From Mycoplasma sp. CAG:776 (GTDB taxonomy: Bacteria; Bacillota_I; Bacilli_A; RF39; UBA660): a stretch of 64,000 nucleotides of DNA. The position numbers were made by a program, and so were the translations under genes. Of the stretch, positions 34,906 through 43,719 are shown one piece after another (within the stretch, counting starts at the first letter, position 1; every line of letters starts with the position of its first letter). The stretch spans positions 133,879 to 197,878 of the forward strand of contig FR903076.1 in NCBI GenBank assembly GCA_000438195.1, in the 5' to 3' direction. The notes under the pieces are model-generated. The model searched no databases, was not told where the DNA came from, and was given only the letters and a program-made list of their open reading frames with translations.

Positions 34906-35616
34906 TTGACAAGTAGTAATGTTGCTTTAAAAAGAATTGTAGCCTATTTAATTGATTATTTAGTAATTACTTTAATTAGCTCTGCTTTAGTTTATGTTAC
35001 TTTCATCAATCCTCGATATGATGAATATGTAGAAACATCACAAGCATATAATGAAGTATTACAAAAATATTATGATAAAGAAATAGATGCTACAGAGCTT
35101 ACAGAGCAAACAAAAGAGTTGAGTTATGAGTTAAATAGTAGTGGTTATGTTTATACTATAGGTAGTATTATAATTATATTTTTATATTATGGTGTGTTTG
35201 TTTATTTTACCAAAGGACAGACTTTAGGAAAGAAAATTATGGGCATTAAAATTGTTAGTAATAAAGGAAAAGATTTAAAATTACATAATTATTTTATAAG
35301 AGCATTTATTTTAAATGGTGTAATTATGAATATTTTAACTTTGATTGCTATATGCTTCAAAGAAAGCACATATTTAACAATTTATACTGTTGCTTCTAAT
35401 TTTGATATGATTTTGACTATTGTAATCTTCTTAATGATTTTATTCTATAAAGATGGAAGAGGACTACACGATATTTTTGCAGGAACAAAAGTAATTGATG
35501 TAAGAGAAGAAAATAATTTAGAGGTTGTAGAAGAACAAAAATCTACTAAAGAAGAAGTAGAGGTAATTAAGCCTCAGAAAACCACAAAAAATAGGAAGAA
35601 AAAAAATGAAGATTAA
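34906..35616 (+). CDS. RDD-family membrane protein
   Basis: The 236-residue protein has the RDD fold: ALKRIVAYLIDYLVITLI near the N-terminus, TKGQTLGKKIMGIKIV in the middle and DGRGLHDIFAGTKVI before a Lys/Glu-rich tail. It has four membrane helices. RDD proteins are poorly understood, with ion exchange or sensing suggested for some. TTG 34906 is the start behind AAGGAGTGGATAAAA. It overlaps the NUDIX gene by 11 bases. Confidence 0.85.
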   Translation: MTSSNVALKRIVAYLIDYLVITLISSALVYVTFINPRYDEYVETSQAYNEVLQKYYDKEIDATELTEQTKELSYELNSSGYVYTIGSIIIIFLYYGVFVYFTKGQTLGKKIMGIKIVSNKGKDLKLHNYFIRAFILNGVIMNILTLIAICFKESTYLTIYTVASNFDMILTIVIFLMILFYKDGRGLHDIFAGTKVIDVREENNLEVVEEQKSTKEEVEVIKPQKTTKNRKKKNED

Positions 35617-36037
35617 ACAAGTAGTAGGAATTGCTTTCATTGAAAATAATAAACTTTTGATTGTCCAATCCAGGAATAGTAGCAAAACTAATTCTTATAC
35701 TTTTATTGGTGGTGGAGTGGAAGAAGGAGAAACACTGGTTGAAGCGGCCAAAAGAGAAGTAAGTGAAGAAATCCATAGTGGTTTTACCATAAAAGATGAA
35801 GAATTAGAACTTGTCTTTGAAAAAACAGAACAAGCTGCTAGTGATCCTAATCTAACAATCTCTATGCATGTGTTTTTAGCTCATAAAAAAATTAATGTTC
35901 CTCTAATACCAAATAATGAAATATTAATTTATCATTGGTATAGTATGGATGAAGATTATAATGTATCAAACTCTATTCGAGATTTTCTAGAATATGCGAA
36001 AGAAAATAATATCATAGCAAACGATTTGAAAAGATAA
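35606..36037 (+). CDS. NUDIX hydrolase
   Basis: The 143-residue protein has a Nudix box at about residues 37-59 (GGVEEGETLVEAAKREVSEE, with REVSEE holding the metal-binding glutamates). It likely hydrolyses a nucleoside-diphosphate derivative, but the substrate cannot be named. Its start lies inside the end of the RDD gene, so translation is coupled. Confidence 0.88.
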   Translation: MKIKQVVGIAFIENNKLLIVQSRNSSKTNSYTFIGGGVEEGETLVEAAKREVSEEIHSGFTIKDEELELVFEKTEQAASDPNLTISMHVFLAHKKINVPLIPNNEILIYHWYSMDEDYNVSNSIRDFLEYAKENNIIANDLKR

Positions 36038-36068
36038 ATAAGCTTGAAAAATAGCTTATTTTTTTATA
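36036..36068. terminator. bidirectional terminator
   Basis: AATAAGCT pairs with AGCTTATT, followed by T7, between the NUDIX gene and the converging XRE gene. Confidence 0.8.
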
Positions 36069-36507
36069 CTCTTTTTTCTTTTCTACCAATAATTTTATCA
36101 ACTGATAATTTAAGATTTTTAGCTAAAGTATATAAAATATCAGTAGTAGGAAGAAATTTTTCATTTTCATAATTACAATATCTTGCTTGAGAAATTTCTA
36201 AAATTTCAGCCATTTTTATTTGCGTAAATTTTAACTCTTTGCGTATCCTTTTTAAGTTAGTACTAATTAGCTTAATATCCAATTTAGAATTTTCATAAAA
36301 CAAATTATGATCAGATAAACCTAAAACATAATCCAAACTATAATTATACATATTACAAAATTTCACTAATTTTTTTAATGGTATACTATCATGAGCATTT
36401 TCCCATCCACTAATAGTAGCTTCATGAACTCCAAAAATAACACCTAATTCTTTTTGCGTAAGTTCTTGTTCTTCCCGACAATATTTTAATCTATTATTTA
36501 TAATCAT
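36064..36507 (-). CDS. regulator with two XRE-type HTH domains
   Basis: The 147-residue protein has two tandem Cro/C1 helix-turn-helix domains (about 5-60 with ELTQKELGVIFGVHEATISG, and 85-140 with FTQIKMAEILEISQARYCNY). I use ATG 36507 (MIINNRLKYCRE) behind TTGGTGATAAAA rather than 36534. It diverges from the virB6-like gene. Its upstream DNA shares a motif of about 20 bases with the similar tandem-HTH gene at 47098. A monomer with two DNA-reading heads is likely. Confidence 0.8.
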   Translation of the reverse strand: MIINNRLKYCREEQELTQKELGVIFGVHEATISGWENAHDSIPLKKLVKFCNMYNYSLDYVLGLSDHNLFYENSKLDIKLISTNLKRIRKELKFTQIKMAEILEISQARYCNYENEKFLPTTDILYTLAKNLKLSVDKIIGRKEKRV

Positions 36508-36610
36508 TTTTATCACCAATAATAATTTTCGCATTATCCTAAAAATTATTAATAAAACTATGGGCTATTTTATAAAAATATGCTATAATGATTAAAAAGC
36601 AGGTGAGAAA

Positions 36611-39106
36611 ATGTTCATATCAGGTATATTTAGTTTTATTGGTGAAACAGCTGAGGAGATAATCGTCGGAATATTTTTATTAATTGATAGCTTAGTTTAT
36701 TCTTTAATTAGTTGGTTATATCAAATATTTTGTGTTTTGGCTTCATTCCGCTTGTTTGATAATAATATGTATGAAAGTATTACTAAAAGTATATATGTAG
36801 TAATAGGGGTAGTAGCTTTATTTTTAATAGCATATCAATTATTATTTTCCATGGTTCACGTTGATGATAATAAATCATTAGGAGAAACAAAGAAAATAGT
36901 AGTTAATTTAATTACATCTTTAGTTTTAATAGCCCTTGTTCCGACTATTTTTGATTTTCTCTATAGTTTTCAAAACTCTATTTTAAGTAGTAATGTGATA
37001 GGAAGAATTATTTTGCCATCCTTTAACTATAATAATATAAATGAAACAGTATTAGAGTATGTCGATGAGACAGGTGATACCCAAGATGTACCTCTTAATG
37101 AAATAGCAAGTAATGTAACGGAAGAAAATTATAATTATTATTTACTGCAATACTATGGGAATAATATGTCCACCCAATTATTTCAAGCTTTCTTTTATCC
37201 AACTGATACCACAGTAAATGATTTTAATGAAAGATCAAGTGAAATAGAAACAGAAGGAAATGGGACAGGATTTTTATTTAAAGTTGCAGCCTATGGTTCA
37301 TGTGGACTTGCTGTAGCATCTTCTTTTGGAGTAACAGTATTAACATCATTTGTTGGTAGTCCAACTATTGGAGCTTCTCTAGCTTATTGTGCTGCGGCAA
37401 TTGGAATTGAAAGAGTAGGAGATGCAATTATTAATGTTACAAGTGATAAATATACTTTAGCAGATGCTTATAACTATGTTTCTATTACAGGCGATTTTAG
37501 TGCTTTTCAAAAATTTTCTTCTAATATTATTAATAATGAAATAACTTATCATTACATATTATCTTCCATTATTGGTATAGTAGCAGCTTACATTCTAGCA
37601 ATTTATTGTATTGATTTAGGAGTACGAACAATTAAATTAGCTTTTTATCAAATTTTAGCTCCTATTCCAATTTTAATGAGAGTAATTCCTAAACAGGACA
37701 AGATATTCTCTAATTGGCTTAAAGCCACATTATCTACTTATGCTGAAGTATTTATAAGAATGATTATTTTATATTTTGGAGTATTTTTAATTTCTAATCT
37801 TCCAACTATTATGTCTAATATATTCTCAGATGGAAGTACTCCATATACCAATAATATTTTAATTTATTTATTAGTAAGAGCAATATTAATTATAGGAGTT
37901 TTAATATTTATTAGACAAATGCCTAAAATATTAGAAGATATAACTGGTATTAAATCAGGCAACTTCTCTTTAAATATTAAAGACCATTTAAAAGAGGCAG
38001 ACTGGGCTCCTGCCGCAGTAGGTGGCTTAATTGCAGGAAAAGGAAATCCGCTTTCGATGATACGTTCTGGTTCCAATGCTTGGAAAAATAATAATTTAAC
38101 TGGTATTGGTTCTGAATTTACAAGAAGAAAAAACTTAGAAGAAGCCCGAAAAAATGGTTCAACTTTTGGTGGAAGATTCATAGAAAGTACAAGAAAAGTA
38201 TTAGGACTACAATCAGGAGTATCCGCTATGGATGAGAAGATTAAGTTAGGAATTAATCCCGAAACTGGAAATCCTTTTGAAGCGAGAAATGATACGAGCA
38301 ATAATATTATTTTAAGAGATGCGAATGGTAATGTAATTGAAATGATTGGAGTTGGAGATACCATTGATATGAGTAGCCAAACCCAAGAAATGATTGCAAC
38401 AACAAAACAAGCAAATGCCATAAGAACTTCCCAAGTAGATGAAATTATAAGGCATATTGATGCTTCTGCAAGTAGCAATAGTAAAATAATTAGTTTACGT
38501 TCTGAAATAAAAAAAGAAGCCGAAGATAAGGTAGCTGAAAAAAATTCTGTAATAGAAGATACCATTACTGCAGGTGGTAGAACTTTTACAGGGAACCTAG
38601 CTAGTATGGAAGAATATTTAAATCGTCGCAGATTAGATGGTGCGGATGAAAATGAATTAAAAGATATTGTTAGAGAAATTGGTAATGCCAAAGATAGAAT
38701 GTGGCAAGAATATGCTAGAAGGGCAATTGCTGGCACAATTAATAATGGTAAGATTTCTGGCTTAAATGATCAAATTACTTTGGCGTTTAATAGTGATGCT
38801 TTACAATCTGCAGCAGGCATAGCTTATGATCGAGTAGCAGATACAAGAGGTTTAAATAACTTAACAGGCATAGATTTAATTAATGCTTTAGATAGAATTG
38901 CCAAAGAATTTAATAATGGTCTAACAATAGATAAAGATACGCAAAATAACTTAAAAGCTACAATTCAAGAAGAAACAGCTGGCCTAGATCGTTTAACTGC
39001 TCAATTAACTGAACAACAAGAATTAAGTAAGCATAGTAATACTTATCGTTCTAAAAAAGCCAATGTAGATAATATTAATAACAATAATAAAGGAGGTAAC
39101 TCATGA
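36611..39106 (+). CDS. VirB6/TrbL-like polytopic membrane protein
   Basis: The 831-residue protein has hydrophobic segments at about 15-45, 55-85, 95-125, 215-250, 320-345, 370-400 and 410-440. A C-terminal region of about 370 residues is soluble, charged and coiled-coil-like. The APIPILMRVIPKQDKIFSNWLKATLSTYAE segment (quoted in part only) resembles type IV secretion inner-membrane channel components of Gram-positive elements. Its partner would be the coupling ATPase at 43720. No VirB4 is in the window. Start: ATG 36611 behind CAGGTGAGAAA. Confidence 0.6.
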   Translation: MFISGIFSFIGETAEEIIVGIFLLIDSLVYSLISWLYQIFCVLASFRLFDNNMYESITKSIYVVIGVVALFLIAYQLLFSMVHVDDNKSLGETKKIVVNLITSLVLIALVPTIFDFLYSFQNSILSSNVIGRIILPSFNYNNINETVLEYVDETGDTQDVPLNEIASNVTEENYNYYLLQYYGNNMSTQLFQAFFYPTDTTVNDFNERSSEIETEGNGTGFLFKVAAYGSCGLAVASSFGVTVLTSFVGSPTIGASLAYCAAAIGIERVGDAIINVTSDKYTLADAYNYVSITGDFSAFQKFSSNIINNEITYHYILSSIIGIVAAYILAIYCIDLGVRTIKLAFYQILAPIPILMRVIPKQDKIFSNWLKATLSTYAEVFIRMIILYFGVFLISNLPTIMSNIFSDGSTPYTNNILIYLLVRAILIIGVLIFIRQMPKILEDITGIKSGNFSLNIKDHLKEADWAPAAVGGLIAGKGNPLSMIRSGSNAWKNNNLTGIGSEFTRRKNLEEARKNGSTFGGRFIESTRKVLGLQSGVSAMDEKIKLGINPETGNPFEARNDTSNNIILRDANGNVIEMIGVGDTIDMSSQTQEMIATTKQANAIRTSQVDEIIRHIDASASSNSKIISLRSEIKKEAEDKVAEKNSVIEDTITAGGRTFTGNLASMEEYLNRRRLDGADENELKDIVREIGNAKDRMWQEYARRAIAGTINNGKISGLNDQITLAFNSDALQSAAGIAYDRVADTRGLNNLTGIDLINALDRIAKEFNNGLTIDKDTQNNLKATIQEETAGLDRLTAQLTEQQELSKHSNTYRSKKANVDNINNNNKGGNS

Positions 39107-39606
39107 TATCATGGATAATTATTATATTTTTACTTGTTTTATGTTTGGAATTAACCATCAAATATTTTTATCCTACCAAAATTAAATTAAAAGTAATAAG
39201 TCCTCTAAAAATGCCTGAAAAAATGAATAAAAAACAAGTAGAGTATATTAGTTATATTCTAAATGCTTGTATAATAGATATAACCTACTTAATCATTATA
39301 ATCCTTCCATTGCCCATTTATTTTTCTTTACCGATATCATTTTTAATTTTATTTTTATTAATTTATATATCTTATAAAATATTAATAATATACCTTACAA
39401 AACCAACAAAAGAAAAACATGAGAAAGAAAAAAATAAAAATAAAATTAACTTTTATTACTGTATCTTCTTTACCATTCTCCTCTTTCTAATTTTATTAAT
39501 CCATTTTAATATTTTAAGTCTCATATTTTTGATACTAACTCTCTTAAGTACAATTATTTTCTATAAAAGGCAAAAACAAACTATAAAAACGAAAGATAAG
39601 CTTTAA
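39103..39606 (+). CDS. membrane protein coupled to the virB6-like gene
   Basis: The 167-residue protein has about four to five membrane helices in two hairpins, separated by a Lys/Glu-rich loop (EKHEKEKNKNKINF). The start lies in an ATGA overlap with the virB6-like gene and follows AAGGAGGTAACTC, so both are translated together. Family unknown. It is probably an accessory part of the same membrane complex. Confidence 0.6.
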   Translation: MISWIIIIFLLVLCLELTIKYFYPTKIKLKVISPLKMPEKMNKKQVEYISYILNACIIDITYLIIIILPLPIYFSLPISFLILFLLIYISYKILIIYLTKPTKEKHEKEKNKNKINFYYCIFFTILLFLILLIHFNILSLIFLILTLLSTIIFYKRQKQTIKTKDKL

Positions 39607-39817
39607 ATATAAGAATAAGTTTATCTTTTATATATAATTACCAAAAATTATTAAAACAACACTTTTAGTACATTTTTATTCCTACAATGGTTTATTTTAA
39701 AAACGTACTTATTAATCCATTTTAATCACATTTTAAGATCAAAAGCAAAAAAGATCTTTTATATATATATTGATCATCAAAAGAAAATATGTTATACTTT
39801 TTTTAAGTGGTGATAAA

Positions 39818-41779
39818 ATGGAAAAAGAAACATTTAAAAACAGTATTTATTTTTGTATGGAAAACATGTTAAAGGTTAAAAAAAAGGAATATTTAACTTT
39901 AGAAGAAATATATAATGAAGTAGCTAATTATTTAGAAAAGGAAAACAATGCTACTTTTCAAAGCCAAATTCGTGGTAGACTTCAAGAAAACTGTCCGCAA
40001 TCATCGAATTTTAAAGGAAATCCTTTATTCTATACTAAAAGCATACATTCTGGTCTATGGACAATAATTAAAAAGAAAAAATACATAAGAGATAAAGATA
40101 ATAAATATCTAGTTACAGAAGATGATTGGAAAACAGTAGTGCAAACAGAAAAAATAGGTTATGATTATCAATGTGATAAGGATACAGATAATATTTATAA
40201 AGGAAAGTTAATAGCAAATCTTGGCAAAGAGAAAGCCCAAGTAATCCTAGAAGAATTAGAAAAGATAAAAAAAATATTAATTGATAATAATGTTTTTAGT
40301 GAAGGAAAATTAAATTATGGTAATGCTTTTGAAGTATTTGCAATTAGTACACTTCATAATATAAGTTATGAATCATGTATAAAAAAATATTTAGTTAAGG
40401 GAAGTAATGATGGAAAAATTGATGCGATTTATTATGATAATAATAGAGTAGATGTTTATCAAATAAAAGTAGGTGATATAAAGCCAGAAGACAAAAACCT
40501 TTTAGAAGCTAATTATGACTTATGCCAACGCCATCAAACTCCTAAAGATGGAGAGGATTTGTTTCGTTTTATAGAGAAAAATAGAGAATTTTTAAAAGGA
40601 AAAACAGTATTATTTCATATTATTTCCAGTTACATCAAAAATTCTGAAATCAATAAAACTCCTAATGAAATTTATAAAATGTTTTTTGAAAATAAACTAT
40701 TACCTACAAAAACAAATAATTTAAAATTAGAAATTTTAAAACCAAAAAAATATAATAATGAGGTATATCAGAATAATGTTTCTAAAGATGAAAACAATAA
40801 TTTTATCTTTTATATAAGAGCAGATGAATTTATAGAATGCTTACTAAGGAGTTTAGGAATTTCTAGTTTAAATAGTCAAGAAATAGATTTATCTAAATAT
40901 TTTAATGATAATGTAAGAGGAAAATTAAAAGTAAATAAAAAAATACAATATACAATTAAAAATGAACCAGAAAATTTTGTCAAGTATAATAATGGTATTA
41001 ATATAACAGGAAATGTAGAAGATTTAACAAATGCTATATTAATAACAGATCCCATTATCAATAATGGGCAGCAGACCATTACAACATTAATAGAAACGAA
41101 AAAAAATTTAGATAAAATTATTTTACCTATTAAAATTACGAATGAAAATAATATGGAAATCAAAGCAAAAATATCACAATATACAAATGAACAAGTTAAA
41201 GTAAAAGCAGTAGATATTTTATCATTAAATTCAGAAATACGTTTAATACAACAATTACTATATAAAAATAATCAATATTTTTTAGAAATTTATACATCTG
41301 GAAAAAAAGGTTATAATGAAATTATTAAAAAAATATATCCTAAAAATAATATTATAAAATTACTTGATTTTTTGAAATTATATTTTTCAGTTGAAAATCC
41401 TAAACAACTAGGAAATTGGAAAAATAATCCAAATAATGTCCTAGAAGAAATCAATATAAATAAACCATTTGATTTAAACCAATCTCTAAAAATTTGTAAA
41501 GCTATTTCTGATTATAAAAACTATATTAACCAAGTAGAAAACAAAAAAGAAAAGGCTGATTTAAAATCTGCTGATTTAGCTTTTATGTATCTAATGGTTT
41601 CAGAAAATATGAATCCTGAAAATGCAAATATAATCATCAAAAATATAAATAATAAATACTATTATAGCATTCAAGATAAGAAGAGTAAATTGATAGATAT
41701 ATATAAAAGTTCATCTATTATAAATAAAATATTAGAAGAAATAAAACATCAAAAATATACAGAACCTGTTAATAAATAG
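39818..41779 (+). CDS. AIPR-family (abortive infection) nuclease-like protein
   Basis: The 653-residue protein has an N-terminal winged-helix region (about 1-75). A restriction-nuclease-like core follows, with Asp in GKIDAIYYDNN and QIK in DVYQIKVGD (about 200-220). The AIPR signature comes last: FVKYNNGINITG and DPIINNGQQTITTL (about 385-425). AIPR proteins occur in phage-defence systems. I choose ATG 39818 because GGTGA precedes it and a TATACT box overlaps the longer start. Neighbours suggest an inserted defence gene. No partner defence gene is adjacent. Confidence 0.82.
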   Translation: MEKETFKNSIYFCMENMLKVKKKEYLTLEEIYNEVANYLEKENNATFQSQIRGRLQENCPQSSNFKGNPLFYTKSIHSGLWTIIKKKKYIRDKDNKYLVTEDDWKTVVQTEKIGYDYQCDKDTDNIYKGKLIANLGKEKAQVILEELEKIKKILIDNNVFSEGKLNYGNAFEVFAISTLHNISYESCIKKYLVKGSNDGKIDAIYYDNNRVDVYQIKVGDIKPEDKNLLEANYDLCQRHQTPKDGEDLFRFIEKNREFLKGKTVLFHIISSYIKNSEINKTPNEIYKMFFENKLLPTKTNNLKLEILKPKKYNNEVYQNNVSKDENNNFIFYIRADEFIECLLRSLGISSLNSQEIDLSKYFNDNVRGKLKVNKKIQYTIKNEPENFVKYNNGINITGNVEDLTNAILITDPIINNGQQTITTLIETKKNLDKIILPIKITNENNMEIKAKISQYTNEQVKVKAVDILSLNSEIRLIQQLLYKNNQYFLEIYTSGKKGYNEIIKKIYPKNNIIKLLDFLKLYFSVENPKQLGNWKNNPNNVLEEININKPFDLNQSLKICKAISDYKNYINQVENKKEKADLKSADLAFMYLMVSENMNPENANIIIKNINNKYYYSIQDKKSKLIDIYKSSSIINKILEEIKHQKYTEPVNK

Positions 41780-41791
41780 AATTTTTAAAAA

Positions 41792-42217
41792 ATGAAAAAG
41801 AAACAATTAAAAGAACATAAATTTAGTACTGGTGCTAAAATTGGACTTACAATAATTCAATTAATTTGTGCTGGAATTGTCGTATATCATACTTTATTCA
41901 CAACTGGCTTCTACTTTACAACAATTCATGCTTTATGTGCTATTTTAACATTCTTAACTTTGTTAAACCAAGACTACTTAACAAAATTATTAAATCACAA
42001 AATATGGAAATATCCAGGTAAATTAGCATTATATATTTATATGTTACATTTCCCAATTGTTGGTGTTCTATATAAATCATTTAATATTACCAATATACCA
42101 TGTTTAGTAATCGTAACTGTAGTAGTAACAATAGGATTATCTATGTTGGTTATGTTTATAGTAGATAATGTGATTACTCCAAAATTAACCCGCAAAAAAG
42201 AAATAGCAACAAACTAA
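41792..42217 (+). pseudogene. C-terminal fragment of an acyltransferase-3-type membrane protein
   Basis: The 141-residue frame has four membrane helices and LALYIYMLHFPIVGVLYK, as near the C-terminus of OafA/YrhL-like O-acyltransferases (usually 350 or more residues with an N-terminal catalytic His). No ribosome-binding site precedes its first ATG, and the N-terminal half is absent. It begins 12 bases after the AIPR gene. The best reading is a gene truncated when its upstream part was lost or replaced. Confidence 0.6.
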
Positions 42218-42229
42218 ATAGTGTAGGAA

Positions 42230-42258
42230 AAAGTAAACAATATCGTTTACTTTTTTGC
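42230..42258 (+). terminator. terminator
   Basis: AAGTAAAC and GTTTACTT pair around AATATC, followed by T5, after the acyltransferase fragment. Confidence 0.75.
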
Positions 42259-42328
42259 ATTTTATAATAACATTTTAAGTTCTTGCAATTCATTAATTGT
42301 TTTACTAACAAAATGTTACGTAAAAACT

Positions 42329-42352
42329 AAAAAACTCCGTAAATACGGAGAA
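42329..42352 (-). terminator. terminator of tRNA-Thr
   Basis: On the minus strand CTCCGT pairs with ACGGAG around a short loop and is followed by T6. It lies just past the 3' end of the tRNA gene. Confidence 0.8.
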
Positions 42353-42362
42353 CAAAACATAA

Positions 42363-42436
42363 TGGTGCTGAATGACTGAATTGAACAGTCCTCTGATGCT
42401 TACCATGCATCTGTTTTACCACTAAACTAAATCAGC
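42363..42436 (-). tRNA. tRNA-Thr (anticodon GGT)
   Basis: Read on the minus strand, a 74-base cloverleaf is seen: acceptor GCTGATT with its partner and encoded CCA, D-arm with GTTTAGTGGTAAAAC, and anticodon stem GATGC/GCATC around loop ATGGTAA. The T-arm is GACTG/CAGTC around TTCAATT. The anticodon GGT reads ACC and ACT. One acceptor pair is mismatched. A consensus promoter and a terminator frame the gene. Confidence 0.92.
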
Positions 42437-42444
42437 ATATTAAA

Positions 42445-42473
42445 ATTATAACAAATATATAGTTTTCATGCAA
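42445..42473 (-). promoter_or_regulatory. promoter of tRNA-Thr
   Basis: On the minus strand TTGCAT (42468-42473), a 17-base spacer and TATAAT (42445-42450) precede the tRNA 5' end by 8 bases. Confidence 0.8.
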
Positions 42474-42510
42474 TATCTATGTTATAATTTATAACAAGGA
42501 TGGTGTTTTT

Positions 42511-43221
42511 ATGAATGTACCAAACCATGTAGCGATTATTATGGACGGCAATGGAAGATGGGCTGAAAAAAGAGGACTAAAAAGAAGTATGGGGCACTTA
42601 GAAGGAAGTAAAACTTTAGAAAAATTAGCCATTCATGCGATAGATATGGGAGTGAGTATATTAAGTGTTTATGCTTTTTCGACAGATAATTTCAAAAGAA
42701 GTGAAGAAGAAGTAAAATATTTAATGGATTTAGTTGTTAAATATTTTAATACAAAATTTGAAAAAATAAATAAAAAAGGTGTAAAGGTAGTAATATCCGG
42801 AAGAAAAGAAAATTTAAGAGCAGATGTTATTGAAGCCATTAAAAATATTGAGGAGAAAACCAAAAATAATACGAAAGGGATTTTAAATATTTGTTTGAAT
42901 TATGGCGGACAAGAGGAAATAATAGATGGAGCAATTAAATTAGCAAAAGATATTAAAAATGGTTTAGATATAAAAAGTTTTAAAAGAGAAGATTTTTATC
43001 ATTATTTATATCATGAATTACCTCCAATTGATTTATTAATCCGCACAGGAGGAGAAGAAAGAGTAAGTAATTTTATGTTATATCAAATGAGCTACAGTGA
43101 ATTTTATTTTACGGATACATATTTTCCAGATTTTGATAAATCAGAGTTCAATAAAGCAATATTCATGTATGAAAATAGAGATCGTAGGTTTGGAGGGCTA
43201 AACCATAAAAAAAATAGTTAA
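42511..43221 (+). CDS. uppS: undecaprenyl diphosphate synthase (cis-isoprenyl transferase)
   Basis: The 236-residue enzyme makes the C55 lipid carrier for peptidoglycan. Visible motifs are HVAIIMDGNGRWAEKRG (with the catalytic Asp, about 6-20), HLEGSK, SVYAFSTDNFKR, and LIRTGGEERVSNFMLYQMSY with E.YFTD near the C-terminus. The length is normal. cdsA and dxr, which often follow uppS, are absent here. A frame with no standard start codon follows closely. Confidence 0.94.
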   Translation: MNVPNHVAIIMDGNGRWAEKRGLKRSMGHLEGSKTLEKLAIHAIDMGVSILSVYAFSTDNFKRSEEEVKYLMDLVVKYFNTKFEKINKKGVKVVISGRKENLRADVIEAIKNIEEKTKNNTKGILNICLNYGGQEEIIDGAIKLAKDIKNGLDIKSFKREDFYHYLYHELPPIDLLIRTGGEERVSNFMLYQMSYSEFYFTDTYFPDFDKSEFNKAIFMYENRDRRFGGLNHKKNS

Positions 43222-43657
43222 ATTTCTAGACCAACATCGTATTATTTTAGTAGTATTAATATTAATTATCGTTAGTACAACCTTTCTAGGAATAAATTCT
43301 TATCTATTTCTTCATCATGAATTTTTACCTTTAACTTGTACAGATGGAATAAATGAAGAATACTGTTATTCAAAAAAAAATAAAATCTTAGTAGAGCCAG
43401 AGGGTAGTAAAGAAACTTTTTTTACTGAATATCAAGAAGAAATTGAAGCATTAAAAAAGAAATATAGGCTAGATGATTTTAATTTTTACACTGCTTACTA
43501 TTACCAAGTAGTTTCAGACTTAGAATATGAATTAACAGGAGAGAATAAAGAATTAAAAGACTTTTTTGAAGTATATGCAAATACTTATGATTTAGAAAAT
43601 TATTATTTAAAAAATAATCTTTATTTTAGATGGTTTTACCGCTATAAAATAAATTAA
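43205..43657 (+). CDS. single-pass membrane protein with a probable ATA start
   Basis: A 150-codon open frame has no ATG, GTG or TTG start, but GGAGGG at 43192-43197 lies 7 bases before ATA 43205. The protein has a short basic N-terminus (KKIVKFLDQHR), a membrane helix (about 12-33) and an acidic outer domain with two Cys (LTCTDGINEEYCY). It ends FRWFYRYKIN. Amino-acid composition and lack of stops look coding. Initiation at a non-standard codon, coupled to uppS, is inferred. A recent loss of the start is the alternative. Confidence 0.55.
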   Translation: MKKIVKFLDQHRIILVVLILIIVSTTFLGINSYLFLHHEFLPLTCTDGINEEYCYSKKNKILVEPEGSKETFFTEYQEEIEALKKKYRLDDFNFYTAYYYQVVSDLEYELTGENKELKDFFEVYANTYDLENYYLKNNLYFRWFYRYKIN

Positions 43658-43719
43658 TATCTTTCACTTTTAAATGAATTGTAGTATAATACTTTTAGTT
43701 TGTGATTGGGAGGAAAAAT

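Noticed and set aside
37864..38736. 290-residue open frame on the minus strand opposite the virB6-like gene
   Set aside because: It is a shadow of the plus-strand gene, has no ribosome-binding site, and its Ser/Leu/Ile-rich composition is typical of antisense reading of Asn/Lys/Glu-rich genes.
39607..39817. Possible RNA or gene in the A/T-rich gap before the AIPR gene
   Set aside because: Only short A/T repeats and the AIPR promoter's -10 box are seen; nothing else can be supported.
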